Assembly: GCA_900088475.1 (NCBI GenBank)
Contig: FLMG01003912.1
Coordinates: 12,711-35,953 of the forward strand
Source: Hyphochytrium catenoides
Lineage: Eukaryota; Sar; Hyphochytriomycetes; Hyphochytriales; Hyphochytriaceae
DNA: 23,243 bases
Reading direction: 5' to 3'
Numbering within the stretch: the first letter of the stretch is position 1; the number at the start of each line of letters is the position of its first letter. The translations under genes and the position numbers were made by a program. Positions 10,312 through 20,030 of this stretch are shown here, piece by piece. Below the pieces are notes generated by a model. That model did no database searches. It was not told the DNA's origin and saw nothing but the letters and a program-made list of their open reading frames with translations.

Positions 10312-11217
10312 ATGACGTTCCTGTCCCGCTTCGTGGTTATGGCGCTGTGTGCCCTTATCTCATCGTCTACCGCTCCAGTTAGCCACGCCTTCTCTCAAGA
10401 ACTGAGTCCCGAGGCCGTTGAAAAGCTGGCGGTGGGAGAGTACTTTCGCCCGACTAGAGATGTCTCAGGCAAACCAGGGACATCAGCTTCTTTCAAACGA
10501 AGTCCCTGCCCTGCTCTCAACGCCCTGGCCAACCACGGATACCTTCCCAGACGCGGCGAAGGACTGAGCATTGCCTCGCTCTCTGGGGCAGTCACCGAGT
10601 ATTTCGGCATTAGCAATGGCTTCGCCAAGCAACTAGTTGCCGCCACGAAGTTCGCGGTTGGCTCTTTCCTGGGTTTTGAGTTCTCTCTGGCTGACATTAG
10701 CAAGCACAACCGCATCGAGCACGATGTTTCCTTAGTCCATAATGATGCTTACATGGGTTCTGACCCGCACTATATCAATAAAACCTTGGTCGAGGATTTG
10801 CTGGCCTACGCTGAGGATGACGGAGTTATTGATGTCCAAGAAATGGGTCTCTTCCGCAGAGCTCGTGAGGCACAATCCATCAGGAGCAATCCAAAGTTGA
10901 CCTTCGGAGCCTTCCAGCAGTTCCTCGCTCATGCAGAAGCGGCGTTCGTTCTCAATGTGCTAGGTCGCGATGAGAAGATTTCTCTGGAGTACGCCAGAGC
11001 TTTTCTAGCTGAAGAACGGATTCCTGAAGACTATCGCAAGCCACAACCTGACGTGTCTCTCGAATATATACAGCCTACTATGGGCAAGGTCGCCGCCATG
11101 AGAGAAGATGGATCCGTCAAGGTTGGGTTTAGCACGGCTTTCAGTGTAATGCTGAACACGTTGAGCCAGCTGTCTGCACAGGATCCTAATTCTCTCGAGC
11201 TCCTGAACTCTCCTTAG
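10312..11217 (+). CDS. Secreted heme-thiolate peroxidase (chloroperoxidase / unspecific peroxygenase family)
   Basis: One uninterrupted frame gives 301 aa with stop TAG. I chose ATG 10312 because it begins a clear signal peptide (MTFLSRFVVMALCALISS, likely cleaved after SHA at about 26); the frame stays open upstream but without ATG. The motif SPCPALNALANHGYLPRRG holds Cys66, the expected thiolate ligand of heme, in the Pro-Cys-Pro motif of the family. Glu136-His137-Asp138 in IEHDVSLVHND matches the EHD motif of the short-type enzymes, where Glu helps bind Mg and His acts with a Glu in acid-base catalysis; the Glu of AHAEAAF is the likely partner. FLAEERIPEDYRKP fits the C-terminal family pattern. 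These enzymes use hydrogen peroxide to halogenate or oxygenate organic substrates, usually outside the cell. Odd for this window: no intron and no microsatellite. Confidence 0.9.
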   Translation: MTFLSRFVVMALCALISSSTAPVSHAFSQELSPEAVEKLAVGEYFRPTRDVSGKPGTSASFKRSPCPALNALANHGYLPRRGEGLSIASLSGAVTEYFGISNGFAKQLVAATKFAVGSFLGFEFSLADISKHNRIEHDVSLVHNDAYMGSDPHYINKTLVEDLLAYAEDDGVIDVQEMGLFRRAREAQSIRSNPKLTFGAFQQFLAHAEAAFVLNVLGRDEKISLEYARAFLAEERIPEDYRKPQPDVSLEYIQPTMGKVAAMREDGSVKVGFSTAFSVMLNTLSQLSAQDPNSLELLNSP

Positions 11218-11342
11218 GGTGAATGCTGGTCAGAGTTAAACCCTGAGTTCACTCGTTTCTCCTTCTTCCCTTGTCCTTCAAGCCGTCCTTCCCATGGGCG
11301 ATAAGTTATACTGAGTTAGAGGCTATATGTCCATGGTGAATG

Positions 11343-11348
11343 AATAAA
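11343..11348 (+). terminator. Candidate poly(A) signal AATAAA of the peroxidase gene
   Basis: AATAAA lies 126 bases after the peroxidase stop, in a suitable position for a 3' UTR signal. A single hexamer is weak evidence. Confidence 0.35.
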
Positions 11349-11349
11349 T

Positions 11350-14095
11350 CTATCTGCCTCTTTCTTGGCCACATACCGCGCCACTCTTCTTTCTCTTCTC
11401 CCCTAGATATCCACGGACTGCTCGATTCCTGCTAGTGATGCAACAACAGTGACTCAATCATGGCCATGGAGTGACAGCAGTCATCAGAACGCTGGCCTCT
11501 CTTGGCTGTTCTCTGTCGAATGGACACGCGAAGGTCACCTCAGGCAGTGCTGCACTCCTTCCGCTGTCGTCTTTATCATCGCTGCTGCTTGCTGAGGCTG
11601 CCACGCGTGCGTTGATGAGCAGCTATGTTGGGCTGCCTTGGGACTGCCCGCGCCGCTGCCCTGGACTATGAAGCGAAGAAAGTGATGCGTCAGCTCTGGA
11701 CTCTCCTTTAATAAAGAGTCAGGATCGTAGGCCTTATCACTACTTCGTAGATGGAGCCGGTCTCTATTCTCCTTCTTCCTGAAAAGAAGACGACAATGCC
11801 TCTGACTTTCCCTCCGTCTCCGGTTCTTTCTCCTCCCTCCTCCACTCGGCTCTGTTGGTAGGCAGAAGAAGAGTGAGTCCATTTCAGGGACACAATGCCT
11901 TGAGAACTCTCTACGATCTTCGGCTGATCCATTCTTTTCGCCTCATGATCGGGGCTGCGGATCTTCTTCAGGGGCAACTCTCAGCGGTTCATCTCCTTTC
12001 GGCATCCCTCTGTGGCCTCCTGCTGATAAGCCGAGGCTTCGCTTTTTATCGTGCGCTGCTGCGGCTGCTTCGCTGTGCGTGACGAGATGATGGTCCGCCT
12101 GCTGAGGAGCGGACAACAGCAGCGATGACAAAACAGATCGCGAGGAGGACGCTAGGTAGCTCGAGGAGGAAGAGCGATAAGCGTCCCAATGCTTTCCCTG
12201 TCGTCGTTGGTATCATCTCCGTCGTGGGATGTTTGTTAGGTTGTCCTGGCGCGGTTGTTCGAGAACGGGGCTGACCTGGCTCCTCACTCTTCTCAAACGT
12301 GCAGCCTCTTTTTGTCTTTGCCGCCTGCTCAGAATCCGGCAACAGCTGGCAAGCTAATGATGCTGGGGCAGGGCTGACGAGACCTATGCAATGCCGCAGT
12401 TAACCTAGTCAATGGGCAGGTTCTTTCTTTCTAAGTCAAATCTTGTTTGTCGCTGATTCTTCGATGATGATAACAGTGCCCGCAAAAATCTGATACTGTG
12501 AGCGTCGTTGACGGATCTCTCACATCCTTTCTTTAAGCGCCGCGGCGCCTATCAGAATGGAGGACATATCGGCTTATCATGTCCAGCAGGCAGGCGTACT
12601 CGTGATCATCAGTGCACATGATCTGACCTTTGTGGACTGCTGATGACCGACTGACAAGAGTGATAAGTGACTGCCGACGGCATAAGCTTGTCATCATCAT
12701 GGCCTTCCATGGTCTACGTTATCTCATCAGCATCATAATGATAATAATGACCATCCATCGGAGGTCTTACCTGTCCTACTACTGCCCATCCATAGGTCGG
12801 TGCTGCTCCTCCTTCTTGCATGTTCCTTTCCCCTCTCCTTTCTTTGCTGACCTGCTGCCAGCACTATTTCTGTCTTAGCGCCGCTGCCAGATGATGATCA
12901 TGTCTCTCGCCTAACTCTAATAGTGGGACGAGCCTTCTTGCCCGATTCTTGTCTGCGTGATCGGCTGTTCATGCATTCCTCTACCTTGCTGTCACACAGG
13001 CAGCTAGACTACTACTGATCGAGAGAAGAGAGCTCGTCGTGGTGCTTTCTCTATCTTCTTGTCAGATCGTCGTACTACCTGCCCAATGAGACTTGCTACC
13101 AAGGGCAAAGGCGGAGCAAGCAGATGGACTGGGGTTTCTAGTGACAGCCGCGTTGCTCTTTGTTGATCATCGGCTGCTAGCTTGCATCTCTTCCTCCTTT
13201 GGCGGCCTTCGAAGAGACGATTCCAGTCTTCTCTCCTCATTTTTGCTCTCGCTGCATCGATCCTGCGCTGCGCTTCGCTTCACTCCTGTCTAGCCACCGC
13301 CCCTTCTCCTTCCGGGGTATGAGTCTTTCTTCATACTTCTTTGATGTTTTCCATGGGCTTCTTCCTCTATCCTCCGATCATCTTCAGCCTAAAGCTTCTC
13401 ATCATCGCCGACGACGGGGCAATCTTGTACCTCATCTTATCTTCTGCTCTTAGTAGTAGAGAGCTCAACGCATCGCATCTTCATCTTATAGTCTCCTCAC
13501 AGTGACTGTGCCCTTCCTTCTTGGTTCTCTCGTCTTCCCTCTTCTCCTGCCTGCATCCTCATCATTTCCCTTCTTCTCCAGTCTCCTCCTCGATGCCCAG
13601 ATCTTCTTCATTCTTGACTCTACTCAGTCCCAGGACATTGGGGACTGGAGAGCTTCAGAAAGAGCAGGCAGTCAACACTGACGACAAAGGATCTACCACC
13701 TCGTTAATCTTCTTTCCCTTGCTTCTTCGTCTTTCTTCTCGTCAACAAGTGGTCTTTCCTTTGGCATTAGTAGGGAACGAGGATTCCTTAGTAGCTCCTT
13801 TGGCTCCTCCGAGGGAACGCTGGAAGATAAACTCTTACGGAAGGAGGCAAGAGCATGTCGAGGGAGAAGAGAAGAAAGAAGACGAAGAGAGACAAACAGA
13901 ATGATGAACCAATGCTCGCAGGATGGCAAGGAGACGGGGGAAAGAGAAGGGTAACAAACAAGAGAGAGAAGTCTAAGCAGCCCCAATCTTCTTCCTTCTT
14001 ATAAAGGCTCCTCTCTTCTTTCCTCCTCCTTTAACTCTTCTTCAGAAAGATTCTTCAGAGAAAAAGAAAGAGGAAAGAAACTGAGAACTCATTTA
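11350..14095. other. Gene-poor region between convergent genes
   Basis: This 2.7 kb has normal complexity and no frame I can assign. The best small frames with a true ATG are minus 13240-13004 (78 aa, starts MRREDWNRLF, TAG stop) and plus 13593-13904 (103 aa, starts MPRSSSFLTL, Lys/Glu-rich end); neither has a recognisable domain. A minus frame at about 12342-12046 has one hydrophobic segment. Words of the type GATGAT/CATCAT are frequent at 12460-12760. I found no tRNA-like or rRNA sequence. Confidence 0.5.
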
Positions 14096-14117
14096 CTCTC
14101 TCTCTCTCTCTCTCTCC
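14096..14117. repeat. (CT)n microsatellite in the 3' flank of the membrane-protein gene
   Basis: A pure CT run of 22 bases. It is (GA)n in the sense of the minus-strand gene that ends at 14190. Confidence 0.85.
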
Positions 14118-14189
14118 TCAGCAATAGCAAAATTATAGAAACAGGCAGGGCAAGACAAGCAGCGGCGGTGGATGAATCCCAAGCTCTTG

Positions 14190-14947
14190 CTAGTTAAACT
14201 TAGCCTTTGTGACTTCCTTACGAGGAGAATCAATAGCCAGGAACGGCACCAAAAGCAGAAGAAAGACGACCATCTGCGCAACGGCAAAGCCCACGAGAGG
14301 CGCGAAATGCCTGAGAAGAGGTCCGTCGCTGAAATAGTCCAAGTCTTCAGCAGAGAAAAGCGTGTACATCCCAGCGATCCAGCCCACGGAGACAATGAAA
14401 AACTCTGACAATGCCCTGGCCAGGACATACCGGACGAGCTTGAGCTTATAATGAGCTTCACCGTTCTCTTGCTGCTGCGTGGCGGCAATCTCCCGAGCTC
14501 CGTTGAACATCACGTAGTATACAGGCGGCAAGACAAACAATGACATGGCTAAGAGAGTCACGAAGACAGCGCTCTTGGAAGGGTTGAAGAAGTTCAGCAT
14601 GGGCAGCGGCTTGCCGGCTCTCCAGTCATCGTAGCTTCCCGTGTACGTGAAGCGCCGATAGCCCATTCCTAGGATAGCAGCGAAGATCGTGTACGCATCG
14701 ATCCAGTACTTGTGGATGGAGAGAGACGTCACGGGTTGGCGCTGAATGGCGCGATATGTCACGGCATATCCTATGTTATATTTATATGCAGTGAGAGAGA
14801 GAGAGAGAGAAAGCGAGAGAGAGAGAGAGAGAAAGACAGAGAGAAAGAGAGAGAAAAAGAGAGAGTGAGAGTGAGAAAGAGGAAGAAAGATAGAGAGATA
14901 GATAGATAGAGAGAAAGATAGATAGGGAGAGAGAATGAGAGAGAGAA

Positions 14948-14995
<48 letters not shown>

Positions 14996-15488
14996 AAAGA
15001 AGATCAGTCATCAGTCACTGCTCCTGTCTCATGTTAGAAAGAAAGATCCTCCCACGGCTGCTGCCGGCTTACCGATGAGTCCCAAGAGCGTGTTCGTGAA
15101 GGTAAAGACCGTCGGAAGAATGGCGTGGATCGTCTCCTTCTGACCAAGCAAAAACCTGAGAGACTCCCATCAGCCAGGAGAGAACCGGTTAAAGAAAGAA
15201 AGAAAGAAGAAAAGAAAGAACAAGGTCAAGCCACGTGATGATGGGAAGCAAGTGAGAGAGTTAAGAAGAAGAAAGAAGAAGACATGCGCAGAGGGTTTAC
15301 ATGCTTTCCCAATGAGGAAAGGCCCATAGCAGGTACACGCCGCTGGGTACGAAGATTAACGCTAAGAAGAGAAGGATCTGGACGATGATGGGATTGACCC
15401 AGAACGGAGCTCCTTTCAGCGTCGCCGCGGAACACGCGGCAAAGGACGCGCCAAAGGCAAAGGACCAGAAGACATCCACTTCAATCAT
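14190..15488 (-). CDS. Multi-pass membrane protein of unknown function, three exons
   Basis: Exons 15488-15301, 15155-15073 and 14770-14190 join as AT|G (Met) and G|GA (Gly), giving 283 aa and a TAG stop. Donors are GTAAAC and GTAAGC; acceptors are CTCAG and CATAG. The ATG at 15488 (MIEVDVFWSF) is the first after a (GA)n leader. About seven hydrophobic segments are visible: near residues 8-25, 32-57 (VQILLFLALIFVPSGVYLLW), about 72-95, 110-125, 155-178, 200-228 and 243-268. Conserved-looking soluble motifs include LLWAFPHWESMFLLGQKETI, FTYTGSYDDWRAGKPLP and FLAIDSPRKE near the C terminus. I do not recognise the family and assign no function. The short middle exon (83 bases) is supported by its fit on both sides. 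Confidence 0.75.
14771..15072 (-). other. Second intron of the membrane-protein gene, filled with (CT)n on the sense strand
   Basis: The 302-base intron runs from GTAAGC to CATAG. On the plus strand 14792-14992 is (GA)n with GATA and GAAA interruptions, so the transcript carries (CU)n. The first intron (15300-15156) is likewise pyrimidine-rich on the sense strand, from GAAA repeats at about 15193-15220 on the plus strand. Confidence 0.7.
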
Positions 15489-15490
15489 TA

Positions 15491-15492
<2 letters not shown>

Positions 15493-15537
<45 letters not shown>
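15493..15537. repeat. (CT)n microsatellite, (GA)n in the leader just before the membrane-protein ATG
   Basis: About 22 CT units end five bases from the start codon at 15488. In the mRNA this is a (GA)n leader. The same arrangement is seen before Met 8011 of the TPR-DUF4470 gene. Confidence 0.9.
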
Positions 15538-15539
<2 letters not shown>

Positions 15540-15542
15540 CTG

Positions 15543-16137
15543 CTGCTTCTCGTTTTCTTCTCTTTTCTCTTCCTCTTGCTGACGGAGAAAGAGGCTTCGA
15601 AGGTATAGAGAAGAGGAGGAAACTTCAACAATGAGGAGCGGCGTTTCTCTAAAAGAGAAACACAACGAGCGCCGGCCCGCCTCTTCCCTTAGAGAGAAAA
15701 GAGAAGAAGAAGAGCTGCCTTCTCTTTCTTGCCTTTGTTCTTCTCTCTCGTCTCTCCCTCTCTCTTTGTATCTATATTTGTCCTACTTCCCCCTTCCCTT
15801 GCGACTTTTGTCCTAGATTAATCCGCTTCCCGTGATTGTCTCTGAGCACTCTCCATCTGTAGCCTCTCTCTCTCTCTCTCTCTCTTTCCATTTCACACAT
15901 CGTTTCTCTGCTCTCTCACTCCCTCATGCTTTTTCTGTTTCTCTCTCTCTTTCTTTCTCAATCTTTCTCATTCTCTCTTTTTCTCTCTCTCCTCTCTTTC
16001 CTCATTCTCTCTCCTTTCTGTTTCTCTCTCTCTCTTCTCTCTTTCTCTCTTGTTGCTTTCTCTCTCTCTCTTCTCTCTCTCTCTCTTCTCTCTCTCTCTC
16101 TTCTCTCTCTCTCTTCTCTCTCTCTCTCTCTCTCCTC
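15543..16137. repeat. Pyrimidine-rich tract upstream of the membrane-protein gene
   Basis: The plus strand is almost all C and T, with (CT)n at about 15866-15885 and a regular TCTTCTCTCTCTCTC array at 16045-16134. Frames give only Ser/Leu/Phe or Arg/Glu. Part may be 5' UTR or promoter of the minus-strand gene. Confidence 0.8.
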
Positions 16138-16228
16138 TGGGTCGGTCGTTGATCGCCAGGTGTCATCATCCCAAGATATGGTCTCACGTCAGTTTCTTGG
16201 ACCTGAGACCGTCGTTGCGCCATCAGAA

Positions 16229-16293
16229 TCCCTAAGATAATCTATGGGTTAATGCTCCCAAGCCCACGTCAGAGTATTATCTATGGAGAAGGA
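16229..16293 (+). repeat. Degenerate remote copy of the 44-bp satellite monomer
   Basis: Bases 16271-16293 match 9801-9823 at 21 of 23 positions (core AGTATTATCTATGGA). A weaker copy (GATAATCTATGGG) lies about 39 bases earlier in the same orientation. So two monomers of the satellite at 9667-9936 also occur 6.4 kb away. Confidence 0.65.
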
Positions 16294-17217
16294 GGGACAG
16301 ACAGCAAAATGATGGAGCACCTTTTGGACATTCTGAGACAATCTTGGGACTAACCTAACGGGCTGTGCCGTATAATTGAATCTGCAGACTGATTTCTGAA
16401 GCCGCAATAAGCTTCAGATAGCTGCCGACAGATACCGATAACGAATCTGCCTGCTGTTACACATTCTTCTGAACAATGACAACTGTTCTTTAATGTCGTT
16501 TCTTACCGGCCGGTTGACATTGGATGAACAAGAGCATTGCATGCACAGCAACAGCTCTTCTTTAAATGCTAACCCTACGAGCTGGATGAGCTGAACACCA
16601 AACAACGTTATCCCTGAGAAAGAGAGTTCTCTACCTTCTACCTTGTGCCTACTTTCTTCTATCGCTTACCTCGTTTCTCTTGAACTGTCTTTCTTGCGCA
16701 TGAACTTTCTTTGTCTTTCTTGCCTTTCCACTGCCCCACCCACCAGTCTCTTGCCGACTCTCTACTACTCTCCCGAGCTCAGCTTTTCATCGATGGTTAT
16801 CCCGTGAGCTGCTACACTCTCCCGCCGTTCGCTCTCTTACTTGTTAGAGCATTTCGCGCCTCGTCTGCTATTCCCTTACAGTTCAGCTTCGTCGTAGCTT
16901 GACATACTTCAGCTTTATCGTAATACTTAAGGGTCATTAGCCTTCTTATCGAGCTCACCTCAAGTCCAGAGACCGTCTTTATGCCTCTCAATCATTCTGC
17001 AAGCTTCCCTGTAAGGATAGACAGTGCTGCTCATCAGCTCGGTCACTATAGGCTGCTTCTTGACCTCTCCCTTGGATTGAGAATCTACCAGCCCAACCAG
17101 ACGCGCAAAGACGCGCAGCATCTCCACAAATTTCTTCACGATTACTGATACCTCAATCCTTGGCATCTGACGGTGTCCAGCAGCAGCCGATGATAAGCAC
17201 AGAAGAAGCGTAGCGCC
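16294..17217. other. Intergenic, no convincing gene
   Basis: Normal complexity, no microsatellite. A minus-strand frame from ATG 17166 (MPRIEVSVIVKKFVEML, about 68 aa, stop TGA at about 16960) is the best coding-like stretch. It follows a CAG and could be an exon, but I cannot connect it to anything. Confidence 0.35.
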
Positions 17218-17545
17218 ATGACCAGTCAGAAGATCTCCAGCAGCCAACAATTACAACGACAGAGAAGCATCATTGCCAACCCCACTCAGAGGCTATCAGA
17301 GATCCTATGGCAGGGAAGGAGCAGAACTAGCAAACTTCTTCTGCTAAAAGCCAGTGGCTCCTTACTACTAAGAGCTCGAGGTACCTTCCTCTTTCTTGTT
17401 CCTGGTCGATGTCTTCTCTCCTTCTCCCCTCCGTCTCTCTCTTTCTCTAGATTTATTCCAAGGAAGAAAGTTGGCTTGCAAACGAGGAGATAAGTATAGA
17501 ATCTTCCCTCTGCAGCCCTATGTTCCCAGAACGACGCTCCGCTAG
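17218..17545 (+). CDS. Possible small two-exon gene, unrecognised
   Basis: ATG 17218 in a good context (GCGCCATGA) opens a frame starting MTSQKISSSQQLQRQR. A donor GTACCT at 17381 and a strong polypyrimidine-CTAG acceptor at 17450 would remove a 70-base pyrimidine-rich intron and join G|AT in phase. The product would be 85 aa, basic and soluble, ending in TAG at 17543-17545. No domain is visible. Against it: a minus-strand frame at about 17760-17453 with no ATG (contains SDAWRAVFRQTNAATS) overlaps and also looks coding-like, so only one of the two can be a conventional gene. Confidence 0.25.
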
Positions 17546-17888
17546 CTCAGGCAGCAGTGGGATGACATAGGGAGCTTTGAATAAAGATGAAGAAGAAGAG
17601 CGGCGGGTACTAAGAACTTGCCACGCTATGTCTGAAGTGTTGGCATGCCTCCGAAGAGAAGAAAAGGCGCAAGAGAAGGCCCTTGCTCCTTCATCATCGT
17701 CCCTCGCAGTCACAGAAGTGGCGGCGTTAGTTTGACGGAAGACTGCTCTCCACGCATCTGAAAATGCTGAGGGGTGCCCCCATTATTCATCTTTCGTTCT
17801 GCTCTGCTAGTTTACTGGGTGAGTAGCTTTCAAGTCTTTCTACGCTTTGGAGAGAAAGAGACCAAGATAACTTAAGCATCAGCATAGT

Positions 17889-17894
17889 TTTATT
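17889..17894 (-). terminator. Candidate poly(A) signal of the GNAT gene
   Basis: AATAAA on the minus strand, 37 bases after the TGA stop of the acetyltransferase. Position is right for a 3' end signal. Confidence 0.45.
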
Positions 17895-17930
17895 GGTCTG
17901 ACCGGTCTTGCTCTAATGGTCTTGCTCTGA

Positions 17931-18626
17931 TCATAACAGCGCTGCGCCTATAACCTTCTTACCTTCCTGCTTCTGCTGCTGCTGCAAGCGTTGGAAGTCT
18001 TCCCTAGTAATGGCGTACAGGACATCCAGCTCCTGGGACAATGGAAATTCTGGGTCCACAAACTCTGTCACGTAACGCATCCCTAACTTCTCCATAACAT
18101 TCCTGGACCGAGTGTTTGCCTTCATTGTCTGCGCCACTACTCTCTTGATGCCTGTGTTTCCGCTAAAGCCCTTCTTCAGGATAGCGCGACTCCCTTCCGT
18201 AGCGTAGCCTTTGCCCCATGCCTGCCTCTTGAGCCGATAACCGAGCTCAATCCCTTCAGAAGGATCACGAGCGGGTTTGAAACAGAACCAGCCGATGAAC
18301 TGACCCGAGCTCTTCTCAATGGCCACCCAGTAGCCAAGGTGCTCGTAAGCCTGGTGATATCTTAGTCTCTTGGGCAGGTGAGAGCTTCGTATAACTTCAG
18401 CTGAAGTGGGCACGCCGTCTGTTAGATACTTCATCACCTCAGGATCGCTGTCTAAATCTAGCAACAGCACGTCATCTCCCTCTGTGAACTGTCTGAGGAT
18501 CAGTCTAGTGGTCTCAAGGAAGACCTTTACAGCGTGGTCGTGGCTGGTGTTGTTGGAGACAGTAGAAGAATCGCCGTCACCAGCAGCAGCAGCAGGCGCC
18601 TGCGGCTGTGTGATGGACGAAGACAT
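17931..18626 (-). CDS. GNAT-family N-acetyltransferase (RimJ/RimL-like)
   Basis: A single exon of 231 aa from ATG 18626. After a low-complexity Ala/Ser/Asp N terminus (about 1-32), the GNAT fold runs from about 35 to 205. ETTRLILRQFTEGD is the usual first strand of Acetyltransf_3 proteins. DPEVMKYL and GYWVAIEK, IGWFCFKP follow. RLKRQAWGKGYATEGSRAIL is motif A, whose Q-x-x-G-x-G/A loop holds the pyrophosphate of acetyl-CoA. NTRSRNVMEKLGM is motif B, typical of RimJ/RimL-type enzymes. Family members transfer acetyl from acetyl-CoA to amino groups of proteins or small molecules; the substrate here cannot be told. The C terminus is Gln/Lys-rich. The stop is TGA, with TAG six codons further in frame (17915-17913). 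No signal peptide or membrane segment. Confidence 0.88.
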   Translation of the reverse strand: MSSSITQPQAPAAAAGDGDSSTVSNNTSHDHAVKVFLETTRLILRQFTEGDDVLLLDLDSDPEVMKYLTDGVPTSAEVIRSSHLPKRLRYHQAYEHLGYWVAIEKSSGQFIGWFCFKPARDPSEGIELGYRLKRQAWGKGYATEGSRAILKKGFSGNTGIKRVVAQTMKANTRSRNVMEKLGMRYVTEFVDPEFPLSQELDVLYAITREDFQRLQQQQKQEGKKVIGAALL

Positions 18627-19132
18627 GGTATCACACGCTACTAAGGTCTGCTGAGCAGCAAGCAGCGCTTTCTATCTCCAGCAGACCCAAAGGGCGTGTG
18701 TGCTAGTAGCTGATACGTTGAGGCTGAGGTCAACCACCTGCAATAGACTGTCTAGTCTGCTATTGCTCTTCGAAGAAGGTGTCCGCCCTGGAAGTGAATG
18801 AAGAACGGACTGACCTGCTTGATCTATGCCTATCACTCCTCTCCCTCGTTCTTCTTTTCCTCACTCCCAACACCCGCTAGTTCCTCCTCCTCCCTCCTGT
18901 TGCTGCTCCACTGCCATCATCATCATTCTTTCAACAAAGAAGCACCACCAGCGATCGGAGGAACATGGAAGGAGGGGAGGCATCGGCGGTGCGCAAGGTA
19001 GGTTGTCATCAGCGCCAGACACCGCAAGAAGATTCTTTCTGGCTCCAGGCAACAAGGTAAGAAGAGACAAGGAGAAAGAGAAGTGCAGTTGGCGCAAGAA
19101 ACGGCGGAAGAGTTTCCTTGGCAAAAAAAGAG
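18627..19132. other. Upstream flank of the GNAT gene, no gene seen
   Basis: Contains CAG/CTG-like words close to the start and a TCCTCC/CATCATCAT stretch at 18880-18930. Short frames on both strands lack any recognisable feature. Confidence 0.45.
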
Positions 19133-19437
19133 TGATGGTCAGTTGAAAGGCCCCCCCCCCCCCTTGGCCCTCACTTTTCATAAAAGAAATTCCTTTTTTA
19201 TGATGTTCTTATTGGTCTTCTGTTTTTCCCTCTATGACGTTTATAAAAAAATCATTTACTTTCATAAAAATGGGGTCTCTCTAAAGGAGGTAAATTATTA
19301 AAAAAATTAAAGAAGTAAAAAAAATAAGCTCCATAAACTAGATAAAAAAAAAAACGAGCACTATTTTTATCCTGGCAGTTTTTTCTCTCATAAATATTAC
19401 AAAAGCTTGATAAAAAAAAGCAATATTTATGATGGTC
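19133..19437. mobile_element. Possible AT-rich insertion between 8-bp direct repeats
   Basis: TGATGGTC occurs at 19133-19140 and 19430-19437 and brackets a 289-base block unlike its surroundings. The block starts with a 13-C run (19151-19163) and then is very AT-rich, with many TATAAAA and poly-A words. The 8-bp repeat would fit a target-site duplication, as left for example by hAT elements, but I see no terminal inverted repeats and no coding capacity. It could also be an organelle-derived fragment or chance. Confidence 0.3.
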
Positions 19438-19770
19438 TACAGCACCCTCAAAGCAAGGCGAGCCAACCCTTCAACAACAAGCAAAACAAGAGAGATCGAT
19501 GTCGATGATGATGATGCTGTCTGCAGAGCTGTTCGGAGCTTTGTTCTTCGTTCTTCGTTCCTGTCCGCGCAAGCACGAACGCCGCAGCCAGCACTGCTGA
19601 GCTGTGGCGTCCTCAATGGAATGATGTTCTTCTATCTTTATTTCTCTTGTCTTGGTTGGCGCATGATGTCAGGTCTCATCAGCGATTACAAGCGGCACGA
19701 CGATTCAAGCTGTCTCTTGTAGATAGAAGTCTGACTAGCTGTGTTGACTGTGTGACAAGAAGACAAGGAA

Positions 19771-19781
19771 CCCTAACCCTA
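19771..19781. repeat. Short telomere-like repeat and nearby GGTC repeat
   Basis: CCCTAACCCTA is just under two units of a TTAGGG-type telomere repeat. A (CGGT)4 tetranucleotide run follows at 19826-19842. Both are too short to mean much. Confidence 0.3.
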
Positions 19782-20030
19782 GGCCATTGAAAGCGGTTGC
19801 GTCATCGCTAACGTTAACTATGAAGTCGGTCGGTCGGTCGGTTCGCTCAAGCATACAATCCAAGTGCAGCATCCCCCAAAAGGGCCACAAAATAAGTGGA
19901 GAGTTACTGAGAAAAGTTCCTCCCAAGTTTCTACTCCCTGCTCAGTTATTGACGAAGAAGGAGAAGTAACAGAAGAAGGAGAAGAATAAGAGGATTTTAT
20001 AGTAGTTCATATACGAACATCAACAAGAGA

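Noticed and set aside
12430-12660. Box C/D snoRNA-like words (GATGATGA with CTGA)
   Set aside because: GATGAT words are frequent here and no terminal stem or consistent spacing of boxes was found.
19262-19295. AAAGGAGGT, resembling a bacterial ribosome binding site, in the AT-rich block
   Set aside because: No start codon or frame follows at a suitable distance.
19771-19781. Interstitial telomere
   Set aside because: Fewer than two repeat units are present, which is expected by chance.
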